Assembly (NCBI RefSeq): GCF_932526225.1
Contig: NC_064036.1
Span: 13,819,181-13,883,180, forward strand
Direction of reading: 5' to 3'
Origin: Nematostella vectensis
Taxonomy: Eukaryota; Cnidaria; Anthozoa; Actiniaria; Edwardsiidae
DNA length: 64,000 nt
The translations under genes and the position numbers were made by a program. Every line of letters starts with the position of its first letter. Within the stretch, counting starts at the first letter, position 1. Below, in pieces: positions 1 to 12,100 of the stretch. The notes under the pieces were generated by a model that searched no databases, was not told the DNA's origin, and worked only from the letters and a program-made list of their open reading frames with translations.

Positions 1-229
1 CTTGCGAGAATTCATTCAAACAAATCCATGATATTCTTGTGCTCGTTTTTTATCCTAAACTTATCCAACGTTTTGTTATTTTGTGAGAGTTCATTGAAAA
101 ATCAATATTGAATTGTCTGTTATTTATCGAAATGGAGCCTTGCTTGAACCAATGGCTCATAAACCATGTTACTTGTATCCATGGCTGAAAACTCATACTA
201 CCCGTTGCTTCTACCCGTAACTGGTAGCA

Positions 230-636
230 TCACATCCTGTATCTCTCAGTCGCATGATATCTTTCATACAGAACAGGATACCCTATTGAGCCCGCGGCAT
301 ACCAGCAGTTGCATGGCTCCTGCACTAGGCGTATCTGGTTACTAGGTTCTAGCATCGGATGGCAGGGATAAAAGTGTCCCGCGGGGGGTGGGGTAAGGCT
401 AAATAACATTTCCGACGCTAGCTTCCTTTTCAACTTCGTTCTTCTGTTCTGGAACCAGATTTTGATTTGCGTATCGCTGAGCTCGAGGGAGTTTGCGAGT
501 TCGGCTCTGCGCGTGATCGTCAGGTACTTGTTTTTCTGGAATTCGGCCTCGAGTTCCCGGATCTGTGTGTTGGTAAAGGCCGTGCGCGTGCGCTTCTTTG
601 ACGGGTCGCGCTTTCGCTTGCGCCTGCGATAGACAT
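230..636 (-). CDS. Homeobox gene, ANTP-class homeodomain, terminal exon (partial gene)
   Basis: This exon encodes a complete homeodomain, so the product should be a sequence-specific nuclear DNA-binding transcription factor. The homeodomain lies at about 415-600 on the minus strand. It is preceded by a basic run ([13 protein letters not shown]), and its recognition helix reads [17 protein letters not shown] with the invariant W, F, N and R. Helix 1 starts at [15 protein letters not shown]. About 58 residues follow to the stop at 230-232, with no motif I recognise. The exon opens at 636 after a pyrimidine-rich tract ending in CAG, so earlier exons lie upstream on the minus strand, beyond the satellite at 665-3390. 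I did not find them with confidence. The features fit ANTP class (NK-like or Hox-like); I cannot name the subfamily. The TTG at 433 is an internal Leu codon, not a start. Confidence 0.88.
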
Positions 637-664
637 CTGAGACAATAGTAAGAATAACATCATG

Positions 665-3390
665 TACTAAACATGTCGTAAGCCCTTCCTACCTCTACTG
701 AACATGTCCCTCCCTCGTAAGTCCTTCGTACCTGTACTGAACATGTCCCTCCCTCGTAAGCCCTTCCTACCCGTACTGAACATGTCCCTCCCTCGTAAGC
801 CCTTCCTGCCTGTACTGAACATGTCCCTTCCTCGTAATCCCTTCGTACCTGTACTGAACATGTCCCTCCCTCGTCATCCCTTCCTACCTGTACTGAACAT
901 GTCCCTCCCTCGTAAGCCCTTCCTTCCTGTTCTTAACATGTCCCTCCCTCGTAAACCCTTCGTACCTGTACTGAACATGTCCCTCCCTCGTAAGCCCTTC
1001 GTACCTGTACTGAACATGTCCCTCCCTCGTAAACCCTTCGTACCTGTACTGAACATGTCCCTCCCTTGTAAGCCCTTCGTACCTGTACTGAACATGTCCC
1101 TCCCTCGTATGCCCTTCGTACCTGTACTGAACATGTCCCTCCCTCGTAAGCCCTTCGTACCTGTACTGAACATGTCCCTCCCTCGTAAGCCCTTCGTACC
1201 TGTACTGAACATGTTCCTCCCTCGTAAGCCCTTCGTACCTGTACTGAACATGTCCCTCCCTCGTAAGCCCTTCCTGCCTGTACTGAACATGTCCCTCCCT
1301 CGTAAGCCCTTCTTACCTGTACCGAACATGTCCCTCCCTCGTAAACCCTTCGTACCTGTACTGAACATGTCCCTCCCTCGTAAACCCTTTCTGCCTGTAC
1401 TGAACATGTCCCTCCCTCGTAAGCCCTTCCTGCCTGTACTGAACATGTCCCTTCCTCGTAATCCCTTCGTACCTGTACTGAACATGTCCCTCCCTCGTAA
1501 GCCCTTCCTGCCTGTACTGAACATGTCGCTCCCTCGTAAGCCCTTCCTGCCTGTACTGAACATGTCCCTTCCTCGTAATCCCTTCGTACCTGTACTGAAC
1601 ATGTCCCTCCCTCGTAAGCCCTTCCTGCCTGTACTGAACATGTCCCTTCCTCGTAATCCCTTCGTACCTGTACTGAACATGTCCCTCCCTCGTAAGCCCT
1701 TCCTGCCTGTACTGAACATGTCTCTCCCTCGTAAGCCCTTCCTACCTGTACTGAACATGTCTCTCCCTCGTAAGCCCTTCCTGCCTGTACTGAACATGTC
1801 GCTCCCTCGTAAGCCCTTCCTGCCTGTACTGAACATGTCCCTTCCTCGTAATCCCTTCGTACCTGTACTGAACATGTCCCTCCCTCGTAAGCCCTTCCTG
1901 CCTGTACTGAACATGTCCCTCCCTCGTAAGCCCTTCCTGCCTGTACTGAACATGTCCCTTCCTCGTAATCCCTTCGTACCTGTACTGAACATGTCCCTCC
2001 CTCGTAAGCCCTTCCTGCCTGTACTGAACATGTCGCTCCCTCGTAATCCCTTCCTGCCTGTACCGAACATGTTCCTCCCTCGTAAATCCTTCGTACCTGT
2101 ACCGAACATGTTCCTCCCTCGTAAACCCTTCGTACCTATACTGAACATGTCTCTCCCTTGTAAGCCCTTCGTACCTGTACTGAACATGTCCCTCCCTCGT
2201 AAGCCATTCGTACCTGTACTGAACATGTCCCTCCCTTGTAAGCCCTTCGTACCTGTACTGAACATGTCCCTCCCTCGTAAGCCCTTCGTACCTGTACCGA
2301 ACATGTTCCTCCCTCGTAAACCCTTCGTACCTATACTGAACATGTCCCTCCCTTGTAAGCCCTTCGTACCTGTACTGAACATGTCCCTCCCTTGTAAGCC
2401 CTTCGTACCTATACTGAACATGTCCCTCCCTTGTAAGCCCTTCGTACCTGTACCGAACATGTTCCTCCCTCGTAAACCCTTCGTACCTATACTGAACATG
2501 TCCCTCCCTTGTAAGCCCTTCGTACCTGTACTGAACATGTCCCTCCCTCGTAAGCCATTCGTACCTGTACTAAGCATGTTCCTCCCTCGTAATCCCTTCG
2601 TACCTATACTGAACATGTCCCTCCCTTGTAAGCCCTTCGTACCTGTACTGAACATGTCCCTCCCTCGTAATCCCTTCGTACCTGTACTGAACATGTTCCT
2701 CCCTCGTAAACCCTTCGTACCTGTACTGAACATGTTCCTCCCTCGTAATCCCTTCGTACCTATACTGAACATGTCCCTCCCTCGTAAACCCTTCGTACCT
2801 GTACTGAGCATGTCCCTCCCTCGTAAGCCCTTCGTACCTGTACCGAACATGTTCCTCCCTCGTAATCCCTTCCTACCTGTACTGAACATGTTCCTCCCTC
2901 GTAAACCCTTCGTACCTGTACTGAACATGTTCCTCCCTCGTAAACCCTTCGTACCTGTACTGAACATGTTCCTCCCTCGTAAGCCCTTCGTACCTGTACT
3001 GAACATGTTCCTCCCTCGTAAACCCTTCGTACCTGTACTGAACATGTTCCTCCCTCGTAAACCCTTCCTGCCTGTACTGAACATGTCCCTCCCTCGTAAG
3101 CCCTTCGTACCTGTACTGAACATGTCCCTCCCTCGTAAGCCCTTACTACCTGTACTGAACATGTCCCTCATAAACCCTACGTACCTGTACTGAACATGTT
3201 CCTCCCTCGTAAGCCCTTCGTACCTGTACTAAACATGTTCCTCCCTCGTAAACCCTTCGTACCTGTACTGAACATGTTCCTCCCTCGTAAGCCCTTTGTA
3301 CCTGTACTGAACATGTCCCTTCCTCGTTAGCCCTTCGTACCGGTACCGAACATGTCCCTCCCTCGTAAGCCCTTTATACCTATACTTTCG
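665..3390. repeat. 39-bp minisatellite, about 70 copies, in homeobox intron
   Basis: The block is a tandem array of a 39-bp unit such as CATGTCCCTCCCTCG followed by TAAGCCCTTCGTACC and TGTACTGAA. Because 39 is a multiple of three and the unit has no stop in two opposite frames, the array reads as an 829-residue frame on the plus strand (13-residue period, NMSLPRKPFVPVL) and a 765-residue frame on the minus strand. Variants at two or three positions (GTAAGC/GTAATC/GTAAAC, CGTACC/CTGCCT) fall into blocks, as expected from stepwise expansion. It ends about 30 bp upstream of the homeobox acceptor, so I read it as intronic. On the minus strand each unit contains ACAG|GTACGA, a near-consensus 5' splice site. 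I see no reason to call it protein-coding. Confidence 0.93.
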
Positions 3391-3514
3391 TGCCTATCAG
3401 TGGGGCAGGCCATCCAGGTACCTGTGCTAGCTTGATCATGTGAAGTCGGCGTCGTGTGTCTAGTGATATCCTTATGAAGTCTCGGTGTTTGTTTGGACAA
3501 TAGGCGCTCGATAG

Positions 3515-3752
3515 TGAAGGGACTGAAGGTGCTTGATGGCGTAGAAGACGATGATAAGGGACTGAAGGTGATTGATGGCACAAATGAGGCTGATAAAGGA
3601 TTGAAGGTGTTTGATGGCACAGATGAGGCTGGTAAAGGATTGAAGGTGTTTGATGGCACAGATGAGGCTGTTAAAGGATTGAAGGTGTTTGATGGCACAG
3701 ATGAGGCTGGTAAAGGATTGAAGGTGTTTGATGGCACAGCTGAGGCTGATAT
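3515..3752. repeat. Second, unrelated 39-bp tandem repeat (about 6 copies)
   Basis: About six copies of a 39-bp unit (TTGAAGGTGTTTGATGGCAC plus AGATGAGGCTGGTAAAGGA) lie just beyond the large satellite. Their sequence differs from that array but the period is the same. The plus strand reads KGLKVFDGTDEAG in a 108-residue frame and the minus strand reads VPSNTFNPLPASS in a 149-residue frame. Neither resembles a domain I know, and the open frames follow from the 3n period. A real repetitive exon cannot be excluded. Confidence 0.85.
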
Positions 3753-3819
3753 TGTTCGGCTCCGTGGATCACTCATCTTTTTCCCTTGGGGTGAAATACT
3801 AAGTAGTAGGCTTGTCTGA

Positions 3820-5150
3820 CTTTTGCTTCTTGATCTAGAGACACATCACACAGTACTTAACACAATGCAGACGTTATTAAAATCATCATTTATTGTTTAA
3901 TGGGCTAATTAAAACTCGAAATGATTTCTTTGGATTTAATAAATCTGTTCACAGGCTGCACGCAATGATTTTAAGCACATTTTGCGCAAAAGGACAGGAT
4001 GTTTTTAGTCGTTGACTCATTACTTGATCGATGTATGCACTCCCTGGCAAGTGGGTGACACCAGACGGTCTTTAGTGCAAAAGTCGGGGGGCTATTATTT
4101 ACTTGCCGAGATTCACAGCTAATGTACGCACCAATTAGCACCGTGCTTTATGGGACTATTAACAGTTATTATTAGATTATAGTGTTTGCTCGCTGGCACT
4201 CAAAATACAAATAGAACAATTGCTTTTCCTTACCTGATTCAATTGGCTTGCAAACCTGAAAGTTTTACCAGACCTTCGACGCGCGAAGCAAGTGAGCTTG
4301 GCCAAAGTTTCGCTTGTGAAGTCACCGACATAAAGTTTTGAGGTTATAATACTTGATAAGAGCCCTGTAGGATTCCAGAGCGCTTTTACCGAATGAGAGG
4401 TCCTGCTGTGGCCGTAATAAACAGCCGTGTAGCTACTGAGGTATCCTTATGGTACTTGATCTTATCAATAGGCTGGGGTGCTTTATGCGTTTTCGCTATT
4501 CGCGATTGTCCGACACACAAATCTACACGTTTTAGGATTCTCTCTTCAGACAAGGGCAATAACTACCCTATCAAATTAATTACTTCCCATCGAATATAAA
4601 GGGCGTTGTTATTGTTTGGTCACGCTTGTTACTCAGGCTTTGTCCCTAGAATAGCTTAGCTTATGAGTAATAATTAATATAGCCCCGGGCACCGGTTCAA
4701 AGAGCATATTAATAATTTTTCCGAAGCTAATAACCCTTGTAATAAACTTGTATTGTATGGGTGTTTACGATATTTATTCCAATAAAGGCCAATCACACCG
4801 CCAGTTTACGCTCCCGCACAATACCGAGTCACAGAATGCATCCTTTCCGATCGGCCTATTCAAGCGAGTAATTAGACAATAAATATCGTATGATAACATA
4901 AGATCAAGTAATTGAGATCTTTGCAATCAAATATCGTATGAAATTTATATAAAGCATCAACGCTTTTTTTATCGTATTTTCAAATGTAACAAATGAGTGG
5001 TTGGTGTTCAGGTATTGGCTGAAGGGTCTGGCTTCGACATATTTCTTGGAACAGAGGTTTGTAAGGTCCGTATAAGAACTTTATAAATCTATTTCTACCA
5101 AGAGTACATTTACGTCTTTTGCTGACGCTCTGTCTCTCATATCGACTCTG
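3820..5150. other. No gene recognised
   Basis: This AT-rich stretch holds no exon I can support. A good minus-strand donor (AATCAG|GTAAGG near 4254) could belong to an upstream exon of the homeobox gene, but no frame before it gives a recognisable protein. Inverted pairs around ATATCGTATGA near 4880-4950 may be the remains of a small inverted-repeat element. Confidence 0.5.
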
Positions 5151-5159
5151 TATTCTTCT

Positions 5160-8100
5160 GCAAATAAAAACGCATCCTTCTGCCCATCTAAAACACATCC
5201 TTTTGCCCATGAATCAAAAACGCATTCTTCTCCCAATCAAAAACGCATCCTTCTGCCCAACAATCAAAAACGCATCTTTCTGCCAATCAAAAACGCATTT
5301 CTGCCCATCAAAAACGCATTTCTGCCCATCAAAAACGCATTCTTCTGCCAATCAAAATCGCATTTTTCTGCCAATTAAAAACGTATTCTTCTGCCAATCA
5401 AAAACTCATCCTTCTGCCCAACAATCAAAAACGCATTCTTCTGCCAATCAAAAACGCATTTTTCTGCCAATTAAAAACGCATTCTTCTGCCAATAAAAAA
5501 ACGCATTTTTCTGCCAATTAAAAACGCATTTTTCTGCCAATCATAAACGCATTCTTCTGTCAATCAAAAACGCATCCTTCTGCCCATCTAAAACACATCC
5601 TTTTGCCCATGAATCAAAAACGCATTCTTCTCCCAATCAATTACGCATCCTTCTGCCCAACAATCAAAAACGCATCTTTCTGCCAATCAAAAACGCATCC
5701 TTCTGCCCAACAATCAAAAACGCATTCTTCTGCCAATCAAAAACGCATTCTTCTGCTAATCAAAAACGCATTCTTCTCCCAATCAAAAACGCATCTTTCT
5801 GCAAATCAAAAAACGCATTTCTGCCCATCAAAAACGCATTCTTCTGCCAATCAAAATTGCATTTTTCTGCCAATTAAAAACGCATCCTTCTGCCAATCAA
5901 AAACGCATTCTTCTCCCAATCAAAAACGCATCTTTCTGCAAATCAAAAAACGCATTTCTGCCCATCAAAAACGCATTCTTCTGCCAATCAAAATTGCATT
6001 TTTCTGCCAATTAAAAACGCATCCTTCTGCCAATCAAAAACTCATCCTTCTGCCCAACAATCAAAAACGCATTCTTCTGCCAATCAAAAACGAATTTTTC
6101 TGCCAATTAAAAACGCATTCTTCTGCCAATAAAAAAACGCATTTTTCTGCCAATTAAAAACGCATTTTTCTGCCAATCAAAAACGCATTCTTCTGTCAAT
6201 CAAAAACGCATCCTTCTGCCCATCTAAAACACATCCTTTTGCCCATGAATCAAAAACGCATTCTTCTCCCAATCAAAATCGCATCCTTCTGCCCAACAAT
6301 CAAAAACGCATCTTTCTGCCAATCAAAAACGCATCCTTCTGCCCAACAATCAAAAACGCATTCTTCTGCCAATCAAAAACGCATTCTTCTGCCAATAAAA
6401 AAACGCATTTTTCTGCCAATTAAAAACGCATTTTTCTGCCAATCAAAAACGCATTCTTCTGTCAATCAAAAACGCATCCTTCTGCCCATCTAAAACACAT
6501 CCTTTTGCCCATGAATCAAAAACGCATTCTTCTCCCAATCAATTACGCATCCTTCTGCCCAACAATCAAAAACGCATCTTTCTGCCAATCAAAAACGCAT
6601 CCTTCTGCCCAACAATCAAAAACGCATTCTTCTGCCAATCAAAAACGCATTCTTCTGCCAATCAAAAACGCATTCTTCTCCCAATCAAAAACGCATCTTT
6701 CTGCAAATCAAAAAACGCATTTCTGCCCATCAAAAACGCATTCTTCTGCCAATCAAAATCGCATTTTTCTGCCAATTAAAAACGCATCCTTCTGCCAATC
6801 AAAAACTCATCCTTCTGCCCAACAATCAAAAACGCATTCTTCTGCCAATCAAAAACGAATTTTTCTGCCAATTAAAAACGCATTCTTCTGCCAATAAAAA
6901 AACACATTTTTCTGCCAATTAAAAACGCATTTTTCTGCCAATCAAAAACGCATTCTTCTGTCAATCAAAAACGCATCCTTCTGCCCATCTAAAACACATC
7001 ATTTTGCCCATGAATCAAAAACGCATTCTTCTCCCAATCAAAATCGCATCCTTCTGCCCAACAATCAAAAGCGCATCTTTCTGCCAATCAAAAACGCATC
7101 CTTCTACCCAACAATCAAAAACGCATTCTTCTGCCAATCAAAAACGCATTCTTCTGCCAATAAAAAAACGCATTTTTCTGCCAATTAAAAACGCATTTTT
7201 CTGCCAATCAAAAACGCATTCTTCTGTCAATCAAAAACGCATCCTTCTGCCCATCTAAAACACATCCTTTTGCCCATGAATCAAAAACGCATTCTTCTCC
7301 CAATCAATTACGCATCCTTCTGCCCAACAATCAAAAACGCATCTTTCTGCCAATCAAAAACGCATCCTTCTGCCCAACAATCAAAAACGCATTCTTCTGC
7401 CAATCAAAAACGCATTCTTCTGCCAATCAAAAACGCATTCTTCTCCCAATCAAAAACGCATCTTTCTGCAAATCAAAAAACGCATTTCTGCCCATCAAAA
7501 ACGCATTCTTCTGCCAATCAAAATCGCATTTTTCTGCCAATTAAAAACGCATCCTTCTGCCAATCAAAAACTCATCCTTCTGCCCAACAATCAAAAACGC
7601 ATTCTTCTGCCAATCAAAAACGAATTTTTCTGCCAATTAAAAACGCATTCTTCTGCCAATAAAAAAACACATTTTTCTACCAATTAAAAACGCATTTTTC
7701 TGCCAATCAAAAACGCATTATTCTGTCAATCAAAAACGCATCCTTCTGCCCATCTAAAACACATCCTTTTGCCCATGAATCAAAAACGCATTCTTCTCCC
7801 AATCAAAATCGCATCCTTCTGCCCAACAATCAAAAACGCATCTTTCTGCCAATCAAAAACGCATCCTTCTGCCCAACAATCAAAAACGCATTCTTCTGCC
7901 AATCAAAAACGCATTCTTCTGCCAATAAAAAAACGCATTTTTCTGCCAATTAAAAACGCATTTTTCTGCCAATCAAAAACGCATTCTTCTGTCAATCAAA
8001 AACGCATCCTTCTGCCCATCTAAAACACATCCTTTTGCCCAACAATCAAAAACGCATTCTTCTCCCAATCAATTACGCATCCTTCTGCCCAACAATCAAA

Positions 8101-8225
8101 AACGCATCCTTCTGCCCAACAATCAAAAACGCATTCTTCTGCCCAACAATCAAAAACGCGTCTTTCTGACAATCAAAAACTCATTCTTCCCTCACAAAAC
8201 GCATCCTTTCTAGGCTTTCCTCAAT
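5160..8225. repeat. AT-rich ~23-bp satellite with 765-bp higher-order repeat
   Basis: The basic unit is about 23 bp (AATCAAAAACGCATTCTTCT plus GCC), with CTTTCTGCC, CATCCTTCTG and AATTAAAAACGC variants. Blocks of variants recur as a unit: the same block starts near 6239, 7004 and 7769, and its partner starts near 6505 and 7270, all 765 bp apart. Before 6.2 kb the order is looser. The plus strand has several 84-184 residue frames made only of the repeat (KRILLPIKNASFCQ type). The array behaves as satellite DNA and no gene was seen inside it. Confidence 0.95.
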
Positions 8226-8229
8226 TATC

Positions 8230-9185
8230 AATTGGGTCATTTTTTTTATTTTGTCCAAGTTTATTCACTTGATACTTATATATAAAGCACTTCGTGGTAC
8301 AGCACACTTTTTTATCCAAAAAACGTCATCAGTGCAAACGGCAAATAAGCAAATGGTAATGTGTAGTTCGAAGACCGAAAGGTGCTTATGTGTTCTTATT
8401 ATACGCAAACATAGCACATTATCCCATATAATACTAAACCAAATTTGAAATTTTCAAGTAAAAGTATTTAGGACATATCAATATTTTGGTGACCTTAAAA
8501 CCCGCTCGGTCAATCTCTTGGAGGCCTGGGTCTAAGAAGTTTTTAGGATTAGTAAGAAAAAGATTTGACCAAGCGAGCAAGTTTTGCTTAATAATTTTTG
8601 CCGCGAGTCTCAAATTAACAGGAATCAGTATTTTTACCATGTTTTCTGGAGATCAGGGAGCGGGAAAACTTAAGCTCTTCTAAATATGGGCATCTATGCC
8701 CATATAAGGCAATACATACGAAGGACACTATCCGTGGGGAATATGTTTGATATGTCCAGTGAGCTTGCCTTGGTCACGTGACATGACTAACGGATATTGA
8801 GATTTTAATCTTAAAACGGGGTGTATTTAGTTAGACCCAAGAAAATAAAGTAATACACAAACTTGTTTGTCTTGATTAGACGATTAGATCTTTAGATTTA
8901 GATTAGATGATTAGATTTTTAAGGAATTAAATGGGACACGTTAACTTGTTTCGGAATAAAGTTGCCTATTGGCAAATGGTAATTTGGTAATGGGAGCAAA
9001 AACTTTTTGAAGTCCGGGTTGTCTCATTTTCCGATAGTTTTTTTCCTAATCAAGAACACGCGATCATGGCCAAAAATATCAGACTAATAAAAAATCTTGA
9101 GAATTTCAAATTTGGCTCAGACTTTAAGGGGACATCTTATTTGGCGACACGCCCAGGCCGCAGCATGGGCCGCTAAAGGCCTTTC
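8230..9185. other. No gene recognised; 3' flank of lectin gene
   Basis: No exon with domain similarity or convincing splice borders was found. Overlapping frames of about 65 residues on both strands at 8434-8683 show no known motif. The part next to 9189 should contain the 3' UTR of the minus-strand lectin gene. Confidence 0.5.
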
Positions 9186-9188
9186 TAA

Positions 9189-12100
9189 TCAAGTGCACAT
9201 GTAGAGCACCCTGACGTATTTGCTTTTTCCGGGACAAGGGTCGATACCAAAATAGAGATGATACGCCTCCTCAGGAAGGGAACACTGCTGCTTTCCCTCG
9301 CACACCTCGCGCATCTTGCCCAGCACGTTGTCCACGGTGCCACACGAGAAAGCAAAAAGTGTCCAACCGCACAGGTTCTTAGTGTCGCGCCCGAACAGGG
9401 CGGAAGTGACGTGGATGGCGGTCCCTTGAGGACATCGGATCACCTTCTCAGCATTTTTGCACAACACTGCTGCAAGCATACGTTTTACTGCTCTCAGACT
9501 CTGCAATTTCCCGAAGGTAGATATTGCATCTTGGGAGGGATGGCAGAACAAGATCGGGATAAATTTTGCAGGGGAAGATGGGTATATATGTTGCGGGCGG
9601 AGAGGGAGATATTTGTTGGATAAACACATCGTTTGTCAACCCCAGCATGTGGTATTTATTAAATACCCCTGTTGAGGATTGAGGGAGTAAGGAACACAAG
9701 TCCCCTGGTATGAGGGGGTTGGGAAAGGAAACACCTTACACAAGTCCCCTGGTATGAGGGGGGGGTAGGGAAAGGAAACACCTTACACAAGTCCCCTGGT
9801 ATGAGGGGGGGGGTTGGGAAAGGAAACACCTTACACAAGTCCCCTGGTACGAAGGAGTAGGGAAAGGAAACACCTTACACAAGTCCCCTGGTATGAGGGG
9901 GGTAGGGAAAGGAAACACTTACCGTTACACAGGTCCCCCGGCATGCAATCCAGACACTCGTACGACATCGGATTCGTGAACAATGGAAAACATTTCTTAG
10001 GAGGGTCGCAAGGCTTTGATGAACATGCATTCTGGAGAAAATAAAGAAGAACGATCATGAGATAACGAACGACTGCTTATTGACGTATCTGTGAGATCAA
10101 GATCCCTCTCCAATCACATTATTCGCTGATATTGAATGCTAAATTTCAACTGCATTTATTTGTATCGATTACGCTCTTTTTATAGGAGCCTCTAATTTTC
10201 AATTGAGACTGTGCCGTTCTTATTTTCGAAGTATTTTAAGGCTGAAAATGTTCTCAAGTATGTTCCTAATTTTTAAGTACATAACAATATAGTGTGAACT
10301 ATCAGAAAAGAATTAAACGAATGATCAATAGAAAAAAAAATATTCAAGGTTGTTATTGTCAAGACAATCTGATTCTGCATTTTAGAACACATCACACTAA
10401 AAAACAATATTTCTGCTATCTGAATGTTCTATGTTCTTACTTGTTCTTGAAAATTGGTGAAATCTCCAGGCTGGACGTTCTTATAAAAAAAAAGTTCTTA
10501 TAAAAAAAGAGTGTACCTCTGCAGCCAAGTAGACAGCCCCCGGTTTGTCCACGAGATCACTCGGATGCTCCAAGTGGTCGGAGTCGCTTAGCTGACAGGG
10601 CGTTGTGTTGTAGTTGTACGAGCGACACAAGTTGTTCATAAAGCACCTTGCCTGACAGGAGCTACGTGTTACACCTTGGATCTGATCGATCACGTGGTTT
10701 TCCAGGGTGTGGTTTTCTTTCACGGGTTGCCAGTAAACATACTTGCATCCTTGGGCTATCGACAAAATATATTGGCGCTTCAGTAGTTTGGCAACCACAC
10801 ACTTTATAAAGGGCGTCCCTTTGTAGATGGAAAACTAGAGCGACTTTTTGGTGTTTTGGCAGATACTTCATAAGAGGTGCTCCCAGGTATATGAAATATT
10901 AGATTTTATGGTCCTGGTCAGATACTTTATAAGAGACGACTGTTTGCAAAGGAATATAAGGGCAACTTTATTGTCTTAAAACAGATACACTCTTTTTTTT
11001 TATAAGAACGTCTTATTTTCAGTTGAGGCTGGGCCCTTCTTATTTTTGGGACATTTTAAGGCTGAATATGTTCTTAACGATGTTTTTACATTTAAGTGTA
11101 TATAAGAATATAATACCCAATGAATTATCAGGAAGAGAATCACACTAATATGCAATATCAATAATAAGGTACTACTATACTAAGGTACTACTATACTATG
11201 AGCACAATTTGATTCTGCATTTTAGAACGCATCAGGACTAAAAAAGAAATCTTTTTTCTCTATCTGAGCCTCGGCAGGTTCTTAGCATGTTCTTAAAATT
11301 TAGTTAAATCTCAGGCTGGATATTCTTATAAAAAAGGTTCTTTTAAAAAAAGAGTGTACTTCGGAAGAGGCGCCCGCGCATATGGAATATTAAGGCGACT
11401 TTTTGGTCTTTGGGAAGATACTTTGTAAAAGGCGCCCGTTCGCAAATGGAATATTTAGGAAAACTTTTCAGTTGAGGCAGTTTCCTCGTCGTTCGGTTGC
11501 AGTACGATGGCGAGAAAAAGCGAAGACAAGAAATCATTCCGGGGGCTTAATGTTCGAGAAAGTTTTGAAAAGATTTGGTTGCCGTGTTCATAGGTCAACC
11601 TGCCCAGAATGTTATATGAGATCTGGGGTAAAGTAGAAACCAAAGCTTTCTTCGTCAACCTTATTTTGATCAATGTCATTCTTTACATGAATTGTTAAAT
11701 TTGAGTTAACTATGATGTTGAAATAATATCTCCTACGCAGCCGTTTTGGGACATGAGGAACAACCTGCGAAGAAGACTTGTTGTGTTTTGAGCATTATTA
11801 TTGGTCCAGTATTGCGTTGGTTGGCGACAGATGTCGAGCAAAACAAAACAAATAGCTTGAAATGTTCAAGTCCGTTAAGTACCCTATTGTCGAACGAGTG
11901 CAGGACCTGAGGTAGTAAAATCTTATAATGCAAAATCCTGTGTTTAATTCTCTTCTTGCACGCATCTAGTCCAAATGTAATTTCTCATTTTAAACGCCAG
12001 TTTTTCATTGCAATAATAAATCGCTTTGTTTTGTTTTGGCAAGAGTGTTTTAACACAAAACCCTATTGTAATGATACAAGCTTTATATGTATGTAGGAAT

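Noticed and set aside
704-3193. 829-residue plus-strand and 765-residue minus-strand open frames
   Set aside because: Both are products of a stop-free 39-bp satellite unit; there is no non-repeat domain, signal or splice context.
4230-4330. Upstream exon of the homeobox gene ending at AATCAG|GTAAGG
   Set aside because: No frame gives a recognisable protein or the phase needed to join the exon at 636; kept only as a note.
5119-8023. Series of 84-184 residue plus-strand frames (KRILLPIKNASF type)
   Set aside because: They are the AT-rich 23-bp satellite read in frame, breaking whenever a unit length changes.
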